A stretch of DNA of 64,000 nt. It comes from Cristatella mucedo. Lineage: Eukaryota > Bryozoa > Phylactolaemata > Cristatellidae. Shown in pieces: positions 33,418-46,097 of this stretch. Both the position numbers and the translations under genes were made by a program. The stretch's first letter is position 1. The number at the start of each line of letters is the position of its first letter. Location: positions 691,001-755,000 of the forward strand of contig WPIO01000150.1 of the NCBI GenBank assembly GCA_009760855.2. Reading direction: 5' to 3'. The notes under the pieces were generated by a model. The model saw nothing but the letters and a program-made list of their open reading frames with translations. It was not told the origin of the DNA and searched no databases.

Positions 33418-34553
33418 CAAGCACAATTACGATGCCAAGCACAATCTTGGCTTTCACTGCTATGCCAATGACACTCAGTTGTACCTTTGCTTTTATCCCT
33501 CCCAGCCTTCGAGCACCTCAAATTCTCTCAACTCTCTTGCTGCATGTATTGATGACATCTGCACATGAATAGCAGCAATTTTTTTTCAAATTAAATCATG
33601 ATAAAGCTAACTTACTAGTTATGGGCAAACCAAGTATGATTCAGAAATTGGAAACGCTAACGCTCAAAATCGGCTATGCCACCATATCTCCTGTTGAATC
33701 TGCAAGAAATCCATGTGTCATGTTCCAAAGTGACCTTTCGTTAGACGACCACATCGGCTCCACACTCAAGTCTGCCTACTTTTAGCTACTTAACATTGCT
33801 AAAATTTGGGCTTGTTTAGATAGGAACACCACATCTAAGTTGGTCCATGCATTTTTGACATCCCGTCTTGACTTTGCAACACACTGCTTGCTGGTCTACC
33901 GATATGCGAAATCAGGCGCTTACAGCTGGTGCGAAACTCTGCAGCTAGGCTTGTCTGCCGTGAGCGTCGCAGTTGCCACATTACTCCACTTCTCGCCGAC
34001 CTGCACCGGCTACCAGTCAAGCAACGGATTGACTTTAACGTTTTGTCGCTCACTTTTAGGTCCTTTCATTCTATGGCTCCAGCCTATCTGTCAGATATAT
34101 TACCCCATCAGGCCAAGTATCGTGCCACCCGCTTTTCGGAATCCAACAGTCTAGAAATACCTCGTCCAAACCTCAAATCCTTTGGAGACCGTGCATTTAG
34201 TTCGTATGCTCCCAAAGCCTGGAACTCCCTCCCGACCTGCGTCAGAACATCACCTGACCTGACCACATTTAAAAGGAACCTAAAAACGCACCTATTTAGG
34301 ACAGCATTTAGTGGGTCCCTTTGATTCTTCCTTCACGTGCTTATTCGTGCTGACACTGTGCATGCTGCCACTAACCACATTTGCATGCTGACCCTGTGCA
34401 TGTCACCCCTAACCATGTTATTCATGTTGTTTATCAAGCATGATACCACTCACCATTCGATCGTGCTTCCTTTGCAGCAAATGTAAAGCGCCTAGAAAGA
34501 GATTGAGTTTCGGTGGGCGCTTTATCAAGTGTATTATTATTGCTATTATTATT
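33418..34553 (+). mobile_element. L2-A copy nested in L2-B, with target-site duplication
   Basis: 5'-truncated L2-A from the YADD region ([20 protein letters not shown]) to the tail and ATT repeat. ORF2 C-terminus open 33929-34324 ([34 protein letters not shown]). Frameshifts lie upstream. Flanked by ATGTC at 33413-33417 and 34554-34558. Inserted opposite to L2-B. Confidence 0.92.
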
Positions 34554-35200
34554 ATGTCATTGTTAATATGGAGAGCAGTTTCATTCGAGTGCAGCCTCTT
34601 GAACACTGATAGAAATGTTTCTGGAATTTCAGTCTTTTCAATAAATGCAACCAGCTGCTTAGCGACAATTTTTTCAAGAATCAATCTTTGACAATAAAGG
34701 AAGAAGGGAAACTGGGCGATGACTTGCAAAGATCTCTGTATCTAATTCAGGCTTTTTAAGTATGGGTCTAACGATTGCTAATTTGAAGGACTTGGGTACA
34801 ACGCCTTTTTCCAAAAAAACATTACAAATCTTGGTTAAAGCAGGGCTAAGTTGGTCTGCCAGTGAAGACCACAGAGATGATGGTATATCTTCGTCAGGAG
34901 ACGAGTTCCTTTTACTAGACCTTATTAAGGTAGCCACATCTCATGCAGAAACCTCGGAAAACCTTTTAAGGAAGGTCACAGGTTGTGATTCCACAATCGC
35001 TTTACTCCGAGGAGCCTTAATGGAGGCACGAATCGGCACAATTTTTTCAGTAAAGAAGGCTGAAAACTCTTTGGCTGAGCCGTTAATATCTGGGGAGTCA
35101 GACCTCTCAGCGTTGGCCCGTAAATTGTTTACTGTCTTGGGTCCGACTGGCAGGAATTCAGTTTTGAGGGGGAAAAGGAAGCCCTGGCTTTTTTAAGCTT

Positions 35201-35461
35201 AATAATAATTAATAATAATTCACTTGATAAAGCGCCCTCAGAGAACTTAATCTCTCTCTCTCTCTAGGCGCTTTACATTTGCTGTAAAGTGAAATGCAAT
35301 TGAATGGTAAGTAAAATCATGCTTGAAAAACAAACGAAATGAATAATATGGTTAGGGGTGACATGCACAGGGTCAGCAAGCAAATGTGGTTAGTGGCAGC
35401 ATGCACAGTGTCAGCACGCATAAGCACATCAAAGACGAATCACAGGGACCCACTAAATGCT
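35201..35461 (-). mobile_element. Short L2-A copy nested in L2-B, with target-site duplication
   Basis: 261 bp: (AAT)n, antisense hairpin tail with an extra CT expansion (TCTCTCTCTCTC), 3'-UTR and the last codons of ORF2 (CACAGGGACCCACTAAATG). Flanked by AAGCTT at 35195-35200 and 35462-35467. Almost the same length as the UTR part of 41963-42523. Confidence 0.92.
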
Positions 35462-35949
35462 AAGCTTCCGGGTGTAAACTCGAAGGAAGTCTTTGAAATT
35501 GACTAGATCTGCATCAGACCCCAGTTTCTTAAAACGACGTTCAAGCCTGCGCTTAACACTAATCTTAATCTTAATCTTAACACTTAATCTTTTGAAGTTT
35601 TTTGTAAATTGAAAGGAATCTCCACGACTCTTTACATGGATAGAATGAACGGGAGCATGCTTGTCAAGAGCATTCCTGAGTGTCATGTTCACGGCATCAG
35701 TGAGGGTATCGAGGCTGTCGGTCGAGTCTGGGTGCAGATCATGAAGATCTGCATCACAAACAGATTTCAAAAATGTGTCTAGTTCAATAATTTTTCATAA
35801 CGTCGCTGGACAAATTCGACATTACTCATTACCCACATCTTGCTGTGCATGTGGCTAGTCGGTTGAGCTTAGGCCAGCGCTAACCACCGAGCTTAGTGCT
35901 TGACCTACTTCTTTTGACGATGTATGCTCTAACATTTATATTTGGTTGA

Positions 35950-37475
35950 CAATACAATGTTTTCAAACTGAATGACGATAAAGCTAACTTACTAGCTATG
36001 GGTAAACACGGGATCACTTGGAAAATTAAAAAAATATCCCACGAACTGGGCTCGGTCAGGATATCTCGTGAAGCGTGTAGTTCTCGTGTACGTACGTATG
36101 TATCGTATGCATGCTCCTCTGATAAGCCACTGGTGAGCTGTTGGAAGCATCACGGGGAGAGGGGCCGGTGCACAGCACAGCTGCGGTCCGCCTGTGATGT
36201 GGCGTGGACAGAGGCCGGTAACCAGCTGGTGCACAGCTGGTAGATTCGCCATCAGAGTCGGCCTGTGCACAGCTGCTCGATTCATCCTCCTCGATTAATC
36301 ATCGGGGTCGATCAGGGGGGCCGAAGCTGTGGGAGAGGGGAGCTGGGCTGAGCTCCAGTGGGAGAGGGGAGCTGGGCTGAGCTCCAGTGGGAGAGGGGAG
36401 CTGGGCTGAGCTCCAGTGGGAGAGGGGAGCTGGGCTGAGCTCCAGTGGGAGAGGGGAGCTGGGCTGAGCTCCAGTGGGAGAGGGGAGCTGGGCTGAGCTC
36501 CAGTGGGAGAGAGGAGCTGGGCTGAGCTCCAGTGGGAGAGAGGAGCTGGGCTGAGCTCCAGTGGGAGAGGGGAGCTGGGCTGAGCTCCAGTGGGAGAGGG
36601 GAGCTGGGCTGAGCTCCAGTGGGAGAGGGGAGCTGGGCTGAGCTCCAGTGGTAGAGGGGAGCTGGGCAGTCCAGTGGTAGAGGGGAGCTGGGCAGTCCAG
36701 TGGGAGAGGGGAGCTGGGCAGTCCAGTGGTAGAGGGGAGCTGGGCAGTCCAGTGGTAGAGGGGAGCTGGGCAGTCCAGTAGGAGAGCAGGAGGGGCCGGA
36801 GGCAGCCGTGCACCCTTCGGCTCCGTGCGGCGCGGTAATACACTGTTGGTGTTGGGCATCGGCTGGCTCTCTGCTGTGCGAATCAAAACTACGAAGCCTA
36901 GGCGAGAAATCTAGGTGGCCTGTTCCAAAGTGATTCTTCAATAGACGACCACACCCACTCCATAGTTAAGTCTGCCTATTTTTAACTACACAACGTAGCG
37001 AAAATTTCGGCCTGCCAGACCGGGATACCAAATCAGCCGGTCCATGCAGCTGACATCTTTTCTCGTCTTCCGAAGCACACTACCTGCAGTACTTATGGCG
37101 TGTGTAATAAGGCGATTTTAGCTGGTGCAAAACCCGGCAGCTTGGCTGGTGTATCGTGAGTGTTGCCACATTAGAGTACTACTCGCCGACATTCGCTCAC
37201 TCCTAATCAAGCAGCGAATTTACTTCAACGCTGTCACCCATTTTAAAGTCGCTTCATTCTCTTGCTACAATCTGCCAAACGGAACTATTTAATAAACAGG
37301 CTAGGCATTGTACCGCCTCATCTGTTGACTCAAGTCTTACGGCCACGTGTCACGAACAAACCGCAAACCCTTTGGAGCCCGTGTCTTTAGTTTGTGTGCT
37401 TCCCAAGAGTTGAGCTTACTCCCCAATGACGTCACGACGTCCTCTGACTTGATATTAAAAATACAACGAAATCCA
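35950..37475 (+). mobile_element. L2-A copy split by a minisatellite-bearing insert
   Basis: 35950-36035 reads FKLNDDKANLLAMGK (RT region after YADD). The element resumes at about 36900 with GGCCTGTTCCAAAGTGATTC and continues to about 37470 with degraded C-terminal text (ACCGCAAACCCTTTGGAGCC). The 36036-36900 insert contains the 29/26-bp minisatellite. Confidence 0.75.
36331..36779. repeat. Minisatellite: 11 x 29 bp then 5 x 26 bp
   Basis: Unit of 29 bp (starts GGGAGAGGGGAGCTGGGCTG, ends AGCTCCAGT) repeated 11 times at 36331-36649. A 26-bp variant lacking the inner GAGCT repeat (GGTAGAGGGGAGCTGGGCAG, ends TCCAGT) follows five times to 36779. Each 29-bp unit has a GAGCT-6 nt-AGCTC inverted repeat. 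The near-perfect identity means recent expansion. Open frames over it are artefacts. Confidence 0.97.
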
Positions 37476-37529
37476 CTTGCAAAGCACACACAGAAAACCG
37501 TATCCACATGAGACGGAGATGTTGCATGT

Positions 37530-37695
37530 GTCGCCCTCGTAGGTTTAAGCCATCGACCTCGATCGTCAAAGGCCTAATCCTGAAACCTAATCGATATCTA
37601 CTGGAGATTCGCATACGTCGCATGACTGCTGAACGACCTCGACCTCGGTCGTCAAAGGCAAGTGCCTGACCGCTGTACCAAACTAGAGCGGACTT
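37530..37695 (-). mobile_element. SINE-2 head fragments, diverged and partly duplicated
   Basis: Antisense head text appears twice: AAGCCATCGACCTCGATCGT, CAAAGGC near 37550, and GACCTCGACCTCGGTCGTCA, AAGGCAAGTGCCTGACCGCT near 37640, ending CCAAACTAGAGCGGAC. No clear tail. Confidence 0.5.
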
Positions 37696-37699
37696 GACG

Positions 37700-39889
37700 T
37701 TAAAACAAAAAGGTAAAATCACAAAAAGGTAAAAGCATATGCTGGGTCGGTTTGAGTTGTGCTTTTTGTGCTCGTGCGTACTGATACTGCGCCGGATACG
37801 CATGTAAACGCACAGGTGCACGTCCCCCGGTCCTCTACCGGTGGACGGTGTAATGCAGAGCTGCAGTGCGGTTAAAACACAAGCGGCCACAACTGGGTGC
37901 CGAAAGCAACAGTTTATTGTGGGCCTGCTAGTAATGGTTACGTTCGCAGTGCGAACCGGACCGACGGAGTTAACAATGAGAACTCCCGAAGCCCGAGTAG
38001 AATTAGTTGCCCTACGCGTTAGGCGGCTCCCACCGGACCGACTGAGTAAACTGAGAGAGAACTCCCGAAGCCCGACTGCAACAACAAGCTACCCTACGCC
38101 TGCGTCGTCGCTAGCGATGGTCCCGACTACGAAGGCGGACCGCTACAGCACCCCAAGATCTGAACAGCTAACTGAGTAGCCCATAGAACACAATCGCGTA
38201 GTCGCTAAGTTGCAATTTACTGTTCGTCGCCTAGATTCGAGGCTCGTGCTCTCGAGGCATCGAGTTACACATCGACTACCGAAGCTGCAGCTCCGAACTC
38301 TATCAGTCGTCTCGTTTATACACTCTCTTCTCCTCCCTCTCCCTCTCTCTCTCTCTCTCTCCCTCCCTGTCTCTGCACTCCTGACCTTGAGCGTAGCAGC
38401 TACTTTGTCGGACCCCCCCCACTCTTGGTGTCCGTCCTCAAGCCTATTCGCTTTCGCCTGTAATTTATTTGATGACTTCTGCGCCAGCTTGCCATCCTTT
38501 CGCTCTCTGTCTAATGGAGTACAGTAATCGGTCCACATCCTGACCGTTCTTTGTCTGACCAAAGCTCCATTCTAACCTGAGCGGATTCCATCTCAGTCAG
38601 ACCGACACCTCAATCCGATCCCGGTTAACGAATGTGTCCCCTGCCCAATTCTACTTGGCTAATCCGCCTGCTACGAGTTGCTGAAGGTTCGCTAGTCAGA
38701 CCCACTAAGGCAAGGGCTAGTATCGCTGCTAAACTGAGAGCTGCCCCTAGTCCATATCTAACCACGTGGAGTTCGTGGAAAGCATATGCAATGCGCCCAG
38801 AAAGATATTTGGTTCACTGGGGATGCTATATAAGTGTGTAACCGGGTCCCAGGGGTCAGAGGCTAATTCCCGCCAAACTCCGCCATACTCCGGCCACGCT
38901 GCCGCTCGCAATGCCGCCGAGCTAGGGTAAGACGAGCGGCCGTCAGGTTAAACATCTTTATAACGCATGCGCCAACAACAACAGGTGAACTAAACAAGTC
39001 TACAGGGAGGGTCCTATACACAGTACACTACGGGGGGCGCAAGACGATGCAGCAAGCGCGAACAAACGTGTTAGTTGGGGGCAGTCGGCTTCTGCAGTCC
39101 TGTCGTTGTACCGAATCCGAATCCAACAGTACGAGCGTACGCCGTCCAAAACCCGGCTGGCTGAGTAACTGCTGGCTAGTCTGAATCGACAACTACCACG
39201 GTCGTAAGCTTCCACCGAAAGACGCGACAACACGGGGGTCACGAACACGCTACACGGGGAACGCGGAATAAAAACAAGTCAACAACGAGCGAGCTATCCA
39301 GCTCCGCTCGGGCCTTGGGTACTCGTTCCCTTGCGTGCGTGGCAGCATCGCCAGAGCACGCCTGCACGAATCCAGGTGCATAACTCGGCGAGACCGGGAG
39401 CTTCCAACACCACGACTTACTGGGCCAACTTCGCGTACCCAAGAGCCCCGGTGACCTCACGTCACCGCATACATCCGGCCGTGCCGTAGGTCCGATCGCG
39501 GCCTAGCCGGTGACCCTAACCCTCACTATAGCCATCCGGTCCCAGCCAACCGAACCCAGCCTGGGTACAAGTGCATTGTTTGCTATCATCATTATGGTTC
39601 AAATGAAACGGCCGCGATGACAACGAGCAATGATAGCATCACTTCTTGCAATCAATTTGCAGGCACACCCGACGTATCGAATAGAAGGCCCGCGATTTCC
39701 ACAGCGCCTGCTATTATTGGCAGGGCTTTCCCCACTACCCGAAGATCTTGGCCACTGTTTCCGCATGTGGCCTCCCTAAAGCCTGGTTTAGACGTCTTGC
39801 TTCCTACCTGCTTAAGTTCGGTTTGTAGAAGGTTCAGGCAGCAGTCTTGCTCCAAGCCTTGCTTCCTACTCACTCTGCCCACTGAGAAT
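37700..39889. other. Intergenic GC-moderate DNA, mostly unrecognised
   Basis: Contains an imperfect duplication near 37955-38100 (ACTCCCGAAGCCCGA twice, ACGC(G/C)T blocks), a CT tract (38325-38368), an L2-type tail (38785) and unrecognised GC-rich sequence at 38850-39560. No convincing exon. Confidence 0.5.
38785..38840 (+). mobile_element. Degraded L2-A/SINE-2 tail
   Basis: ATGCAATGCGCCCAGAAAGA then TATTTGGTTCACTGGGGATG and CTATATAAGTGTG follow the tail order but with many substitutions. Confidence 0.5.
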
Positions 39890-40049
39890 GGGCCGTGATA
39901 GCACATGAGGTAAGGCTTTCTCGCTCTGCTCGACCAGATCGTGGGTTCGAATCCTTCGGTTGGAAGATTCTTCGTCGCCAACCGCAAGCGGTGGTGATAG
40001 CCGATAGGGTTGTTACGCCGCTAAAAAAATGAGGCTGTTAAATCAGCTA
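39888..40049 (+). mobile_element. SINE-1 copy
   Basis: tRNA-like head GGCCGTGATAGCACATGAGG...GTGGGTTCGAATCCTTCGGT (box B), body GTGGTGATAGCCGATAGGGT, end AATGAGGCTGTTAAATCAGC. It directly abuts an L2-A copy. Confidence 0.88.
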
Positions 40050-40800
40050 AGATTTCGGTGTACGTGTTACTTCTGTAACTCACTTTTTGCTGGTCAATCG
40101 TCTTGTGCAATAGCGCACTTACAGCTGGTGCAAAGCTCTGCAGCTAGGCTTGTCTGTCGTGAGTGTGGCATTTGCCTCACCTCATCTCATCTCATCTCGA
40201 CGACCTGCACTGGCTCCAGCCAAGCACCGCATCGAATTCAAGCTTTTGTCACTCACTTACACGTCTCTTCATTCTTTGGCTCCAGCCTACCTATCAAATC
40301 TACACCAGGCTAAGTATCGTACCACCCGCATTTCGGAAGCTAACTGTTTACATATACCTCGTACAAACCTCAAATCCTTTGGAGACCGTGCCTTTAGTTT
40401 GTATGCTCCCAAAGCCCGGAACTCACTCCCGACTTCCGACACGACATCTCCTGACTTGTCCACGTTTAAAAAGAAACTAAAACTCACCTATTTATGACGG
40501 CATTTAGTGGGTCTCTGTGATTCGTCCTTTATGTGCTTGTACGTGCTGACATTGTGCATGCTGCCACTAACCATACTTGCATGCTGACCCTGTGCATGTC
40601 ACCCCTAATCATGTTATTCTTGTTGTTTATCGAGCATGCTACCACTAACCATTCGATCGTGCTTCCTTTGCAGCAAATGTAAAGCGCCTAGAAATAGATT
40701 GAGTCCTAAGAGGGAGCTTTATCAACTGTATTACTATCATTATTAGTATTATTTATTTATTTATTATTACATATTTTATCATTTATTATCATTATTATTA
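40050..40800 (+). mobile_element. L2-A copy: ORF2 C-terminus to tail
   Basis: Plus strand: [16 protein letters not shown], then (shifted frame) HRIEFKLLSLTYTSLHSLAP and [20 protein letters not shown]. The 3'-UTR (GTGCATGCTGCCACTAACCA), hairpin tail at 40670-40725 and ATT/TTA repeats follow. At least one frameshift, near 40200 (CATCT repeat). Confidence 0.9.
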
Positions 40801-40882
40801 TTAGAACTCGGTTTCCAGCAGCTTGTTATGAATCCGGCAGGCAGGCAAAGACAGACGAGACGCAGAGCAGAGCGCGTATCTT

Positions 40883-40886
<4 letters not shown>

Positions 40887-40918
<32 letters not shown>
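40887..40918. repeat. (GA)n microsatellite
   Basis: About 16 GA units. A (CTG)n run of seven to eight units lies nearby at 41021-41043. Confidence 0.95.
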
Positions 40919-40920
<2 letters not shown>

Positions 40921-41670
40921 ACGTGTGAGTAGGCTAGGCAGCATTGCCCCGCCCCTCGTCTTAGAAGTGGTCGAGCGCTTGCTTATCCCACGACCACTCA
41001 CCAGGTGGGGGCTTCGAGCTCTGCTGCTGCTGCTGCTGCTGCTATCGAGGCTCCGATACAAAAGAACCTGTTGTACCAGCTAACGTGTTGCACCGCTCAC
41101 ATGGCAGGTAGACTCCTTGAGCAAGTTTGTCTCGAGTGTTTACCTTGATATTTTGCACATTCGCGAACCGTAGGAGGAGAGATTAGCGGGTAGTCTTTAT
41201 TAGCCAAGCTGTAGCGGCAAAAGCAATGCAGCAATTCATCTAAGCGAACAAGGCCACTTAAATCCTGGCAGTCGAATAAGAAAAAGGCTATGACGATACC
41301 ACAAAAAGGCTGTTGCAAAACGAAAACAGAACGACATCCATTAACATGTGTGCCCCACTGCTCCTTCATTGCGCTGGTACACGTGAGTTCAGCACAAAAA
41401 CTGCCACCACTAGTAGTAGATCAGGAGACAGAATACATTTTTGGAAAAAACTGTAAAAAGTTAATAATATATGCAGACATGTATACATCAAAATGCAAGC
41501 ATGTGGTATAGCAATTTGACTATAAGTATAGAGACATTCCTGTCATTACGAGGATGCTAAAATGGCGATAAACAAAACTGCAGTCACGAGAATCGTTATA
41601 AAAAGGTGTACGGCCAGTAATACTCTCCTGAGATAATCCTGCAAAAAAGATGGTAAATAGGATAATGTTT

Positions 41671-41789
41671 TCAGGAAGCCGAAATCGCCAAAAAGTGAGT
41701 CAGAGCAAGCGAATGATGTACACTTACTTTACTAATCCCCTGGCTAGGAGAAGTCCTACGATTATCGATGGATTCCATCTCCATATTAT
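41671..41789 (-). CDS. Gene B last exon (cytosolic tail), probable
   Basis: Phase-1 acceptor CTGTGTTGCAG gives [20 protein letters not shown] then [18 protein letters not shown] and TGA at 41673-41671. Phase fits the exon at 43975. An inverted copy of this exon exists at 53223-53430 but has an in-frame stop. No obvious match to the gene A tail. Confidence 0.5.
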
Positions 41790-44700
41790 CTGCAACACAG
41801 GAGTATTATGGGTTAGAGCAAGCTACCTCTCAAATGTCTGCAGCCACCTGCTAGTCCAATTCGCACGAACACAAGGAGCACAGCTATAGGAGCTACTATG
41901 ATTAATAATAAAACAACCTATATATTATAACATGTAATATATATACATACATATATATATAATAATAATTCACTTGATAAAGCGCCCTCAGAGAACTTAA
42001 TATCTCTCTCTCTCTAGGCGCTTTACATTTGCTGTAAAGTGAAATGCAATTGAATGGTAAGTAAAATCATGCTTGAAAAACAAACGAAATGAATAATATG
42101 GTTAGGGGTGACATGCACAGGGTCAGCATGCAAATGTGGTTAGTGGCAGCATGCACAGTGTCAGCACGCATAAGCACATCAAGGACAAATCACAGGGACC
42201 CACTTAATGCTGTCCTAAATAGGTGTGTTTTTAGGTTCCTTTTAAATGTGGTCAGGTCAGGGGATGTTCTGACACAGGTCGGGAGGGAGTTCCAGGCTTT
42301 GGGAGCATACGAGCTGAATGCACGGTCTCCAAAGGATTTAAGGTTTGTATGAGGTATTTCTAGACTGTTGGATTCCAAAAAGCAGGTGGCACGATGCTTG
42401 GCCTGATGGGGTAGTATATCTGACAGATAGGCTGGAGCCATAGAATGAAGTGACCTAAAGGTGAGCGACAAAACCTTGAAGTCAATCCGTTGCTTGACTG
42501 GTAGCCAGTGCAGGTCGGCGAGATATATATATAATTCATTTGCATAGCGCAGCAGGAGAACTTAATATCTACCCAGGGGCTTTACACACGTCGCCGGGCT
42601 TGAGCCCACGATCTTAGTGGCCAAAGGTGAGCACTTTACCCAAACCAGGGCGGCTATCTCCCACGTCTTTGCAAAAGGGTGCAAGTTTGCAAAAGCTGCT
42701 TTCACTTAATGACTCACTAAGTAGGTTCGTGACCTGCAGATGGCTATTCTTTAATACCTACTGAAAGTGGGATTGGTAGCTGGTGAGGCTCTTCTGCCAC
42801 TACATAATACATGAGAAGCTGCTGTATCAGTTGATATTTATCGTTCCTTTTTCTTTATAGCCTTCAGTCCAAGAGCACCAAGCATGACCTCAAGTGCGAC
42901 CCAAAGAGCGAGGCACCCGTCGACTTTCGAGAGTTTAAGAGTGGAACGGGGCTAACAGTTGTCGATTGCGAATGCATACAACAGCTGCTGGGATTGGCTG
43001 CTATTCCCATGTCAATTCAACCTTTAAAATATTACAGTAGCTGGGTGTCAACGCCAGCAACGACCGACAACCCAATGGCGGCTTTATTGTTGACCCTCTC
43101 ACAAGCACGGATGTTCGGTTCTACTTGGCACAGATACAACTATTGAACGGGTGAATAAAGAAAAAAATCTTGAGTTTGACATGCAAAGCGACGACTGTAC
43201 TGAGACCTGTTTCTGATGCTTTGACCCAAGTTTTGATACGATGTGCACTACAAGCTAAGAAACTGAAGAAATAAAAACTTTTCAAACAATAGCCGGTAGT
43301 TGACACAGTGACTAGTCTGCCAGACGGAACATGGCTGGGGTGACCAGTGGAACGGGTCACCACTAGCAAAAACCATGTTATTCGTGTTGTTTATCAAGCA
43401 TGATACCACTAACCATTTGACCGTGTTTCCTTTGCAGCAAATTTAAAGCGCCTAGAAAGAGATTGAGTTCTCTGAGGGTGTTTTAACAAGTGCATTATCA
43501 TTATTTTTATTATTATTAAAACTCACGGCGACCAACTCCGACCGGTCATAAGCTTATGCAGATAGTGCATTTCGCAAGCCGAACATGGGAAATGGAATGT
43601 CAAGGCTACTTGGCCTTTCACACCCCTGATGGTATAAATGCTCGATAAAGGTTCTTGGCATGGCCTCTTCACCCCGATGGCGATTGTCGAGATTCTCTCC
43701 TCCTATAGCTGAGTTTAGGGGAGAACCCTATTTTCGTGAACAAGTTTTCTGAAGTCATGGTATGGTCCCCCCCCCCAGGATTTTACTGCACGCCACGGAT
43801 TTCCTATTCTTTGCCCTTCTTTAGCAATCGAACTGGCGACCGAGGTGAGGTGAAGACAGGAGCACCGGAAAACACCAGTTCGATATCGTGCAATAAAGAT
43901 ACGGATCGACATACCGTCATTAATAAGGGGAAGGGTCTTACAAGGAGGCTGTGCTGCTAACGGCAGCACCTTACCTTGGGGCAGCTCTGATGATCTCGAG
44001 CTCAAGTACTGCTCCAGCATCAGCCCAAAGTAACCGATGCCAAACCAGACAACGTAGGCAGCGGCAAGGTACTGCAGCCATATTGGACACACACTGGTAT
44101 TTAACTCGAATCCGGTCAGCAAGTTTGTACCTGCAAAACGACATATGAAAACATTAGAGGATATGCAGGATGAAAGTGTGCACCCAATGCCGACGATTGG
44201 GCAGTTGCCTGGTGCACTCCAGAGCAAACTATGGACGGCTGTGATGCTTTCTATGTCAGACGCACATATGCTATACAGTGATGCACACAGGCAAGTCAGC
44301 ACAGTCAAGCCTGCAGATATGCCCATGGTCAGACTATAGTCGTGACTATGTATGCACGCTATACGTATATAGTCACATACAAGTCACACTGCTCGTTCAT
44401 CATAATGGATAATGGCCTTTTGTATTCTGATAACTCCTAGGAGTTTGACTTCACATCCATTCTTTGTGATCATGCTGGATAAGCTTGAAGATGCCATTAT
44501 GGGTTGAGGGTAGCTCATGCTTTTGCTGGTCACTACGTGAGAATCTTGCTTAGTGCCCCCTTGCATGCTACTTTATGCTTTATGGCCTCACTTGAACTGA
44601 CGGATGGTATTGCTACAATTGGAGCTTTGCCCTGTGCATGTGATTGTAATTACCTGGTGCTGGCCTCCATAGGCAGTCGATTAGAGAAAGCTATTGACTA

Positions 44701-45238
44701 GACCCAGCTGAGGTGCCATCATTGGTAATCCTTGGCAGCTAGCCACACGTCGACATTGCTGGATGCTCTACAGTGCGGTCACTCATTCCAGCACCACTGG
44801 CTGCGGCCACCCCCTGAGAACAAATTGCGATTTAATGTCACATAAAATTATGGTAAATACATTCGGGTTATTTATCAACAAGGCACGATATGATGCTCGA
44901 TTCTACTTTCTATATCGTCAAACTTGAGCTGATGGATGGTATTGCTAATCAGATTGCTCGACCTATCTACACGCCCGATGCATGATACTTAGCTAATACA
45001 GTCATACGAGGCACTGCCATGGTTTGCTTGAATTTTGTATGTAGGCTTAACCTATCTGGCCGACCAGGAAACTTGGCAATTGTCTGACTCTACATGCTGC
45101 ACACTCCTGCTTTCTCCACCTACACTCGAGTTGCTATACAAGCTGTAACTAGTAGTGAACGGCTCTTTCATCATCTCTGCTCAAACTACTGATTGAAAGA
45201 CATCGACACCTACTAAAATACTAAACACACGCGCACAT

Positions 45239-45271
<33 letters not shown>

Positions 45272-45969
45272 AAGTGATAGGAAAACTTGCACGAGACTTT
45301 CCATTCAGCAGATCAAACAATGATCTGCATCAGCATATTGCTAGGTCCTTATCGACAACAAATTTAAAATCTGCTTGGCAAAGTTTAGCTGAGAACCTAA
45401 CCCATAGCACCGACTTCATAACGGGATAAACAGACAAATGCAGTCGCAACGTTGAGCATGAAATAGTGCCACTGGCCACTCATGAGTCGCACCAGAATCC
45501 ATGCACGCGTGGCTTCGTAGCAGCACTCAAACAATCAACCAAGCCGAACGTGCCATTGTCATACAACGGCTAATGGTTTCAATGGTTCGATGTCACGATG
45601 TCAGTGGCAAGCACTCACTATGCCGTATCTAAAGAACCAAAACTCGACAAGCGACGACCAAGTGCGTGCCTCAGTAGAGCACCTCAGAGGAATGCATTAA
45701 ATGCAAGAGAGGCAACATGGGGAACTTACCAGCAAGGATAAGCGCCAGGTTCCCAACGGCCCAGTGGGCCCAGTTGAAAACACGGCGCATTTTTGCTCCA
45801 GGGTTGGGGCGGAAAAAGCCCATAATAGGCTAAAAGAAAGAAAACAGAAACGATAGCATCAGGGAGTAGCACAAACATTATTGCAACTGGTCATGTCGTG
45901 AGTTTTCAAGCCTTGCCTCAAGCGATCCTATATTGCAATGGGGCGATGGCAGGCAGCTAAGACTCCTAG

Positions 45970-46037
<68 letters not shown>

Positions 46038-46048
46038 GTATATATGTA

Positions 46049-46097
<49 letters not shown>

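Larger units (their letters stand above)
32150..35800 (-). mobile_element. L2-B LINE copy, split by two L2-A insertions
   Basis: Minus-strand CR1/L2-group LINE in three blocks: 35800-35462 (region before RT, HAPVHSIHVKSRGDSF), 35200-34554 (RT start: KLAIVRPILKKPELDTEIFA, HRPVSLLPLLSKI, INNDI) and 33417-32150 ([20 protein letters not shown], then the C-terminus [40 protein letters not shown]). The NNDI|LCG junction is continuous with the other copy at 50.9 kb once the insert is removed. The YADD region is deleted and frames are broken. The 3' end has the CTCCGTCTGTAACTCCACAA antisense block shared by L2-B copies. Confidence 0.88.

Noticed and set aside
36331-36779. Possible CRISPR array
   Set aside because: Units are directly adjacent with no spacers, and the context is eukaryotic. 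It is a minisatellite.
36295-36941. Three overlapping Pro/Leu/Ser-rich frames of 180-210 codons
   Set aside because: They are translations of the 29/26-bp minisatellite, open in all frames because the unit lacks stops.
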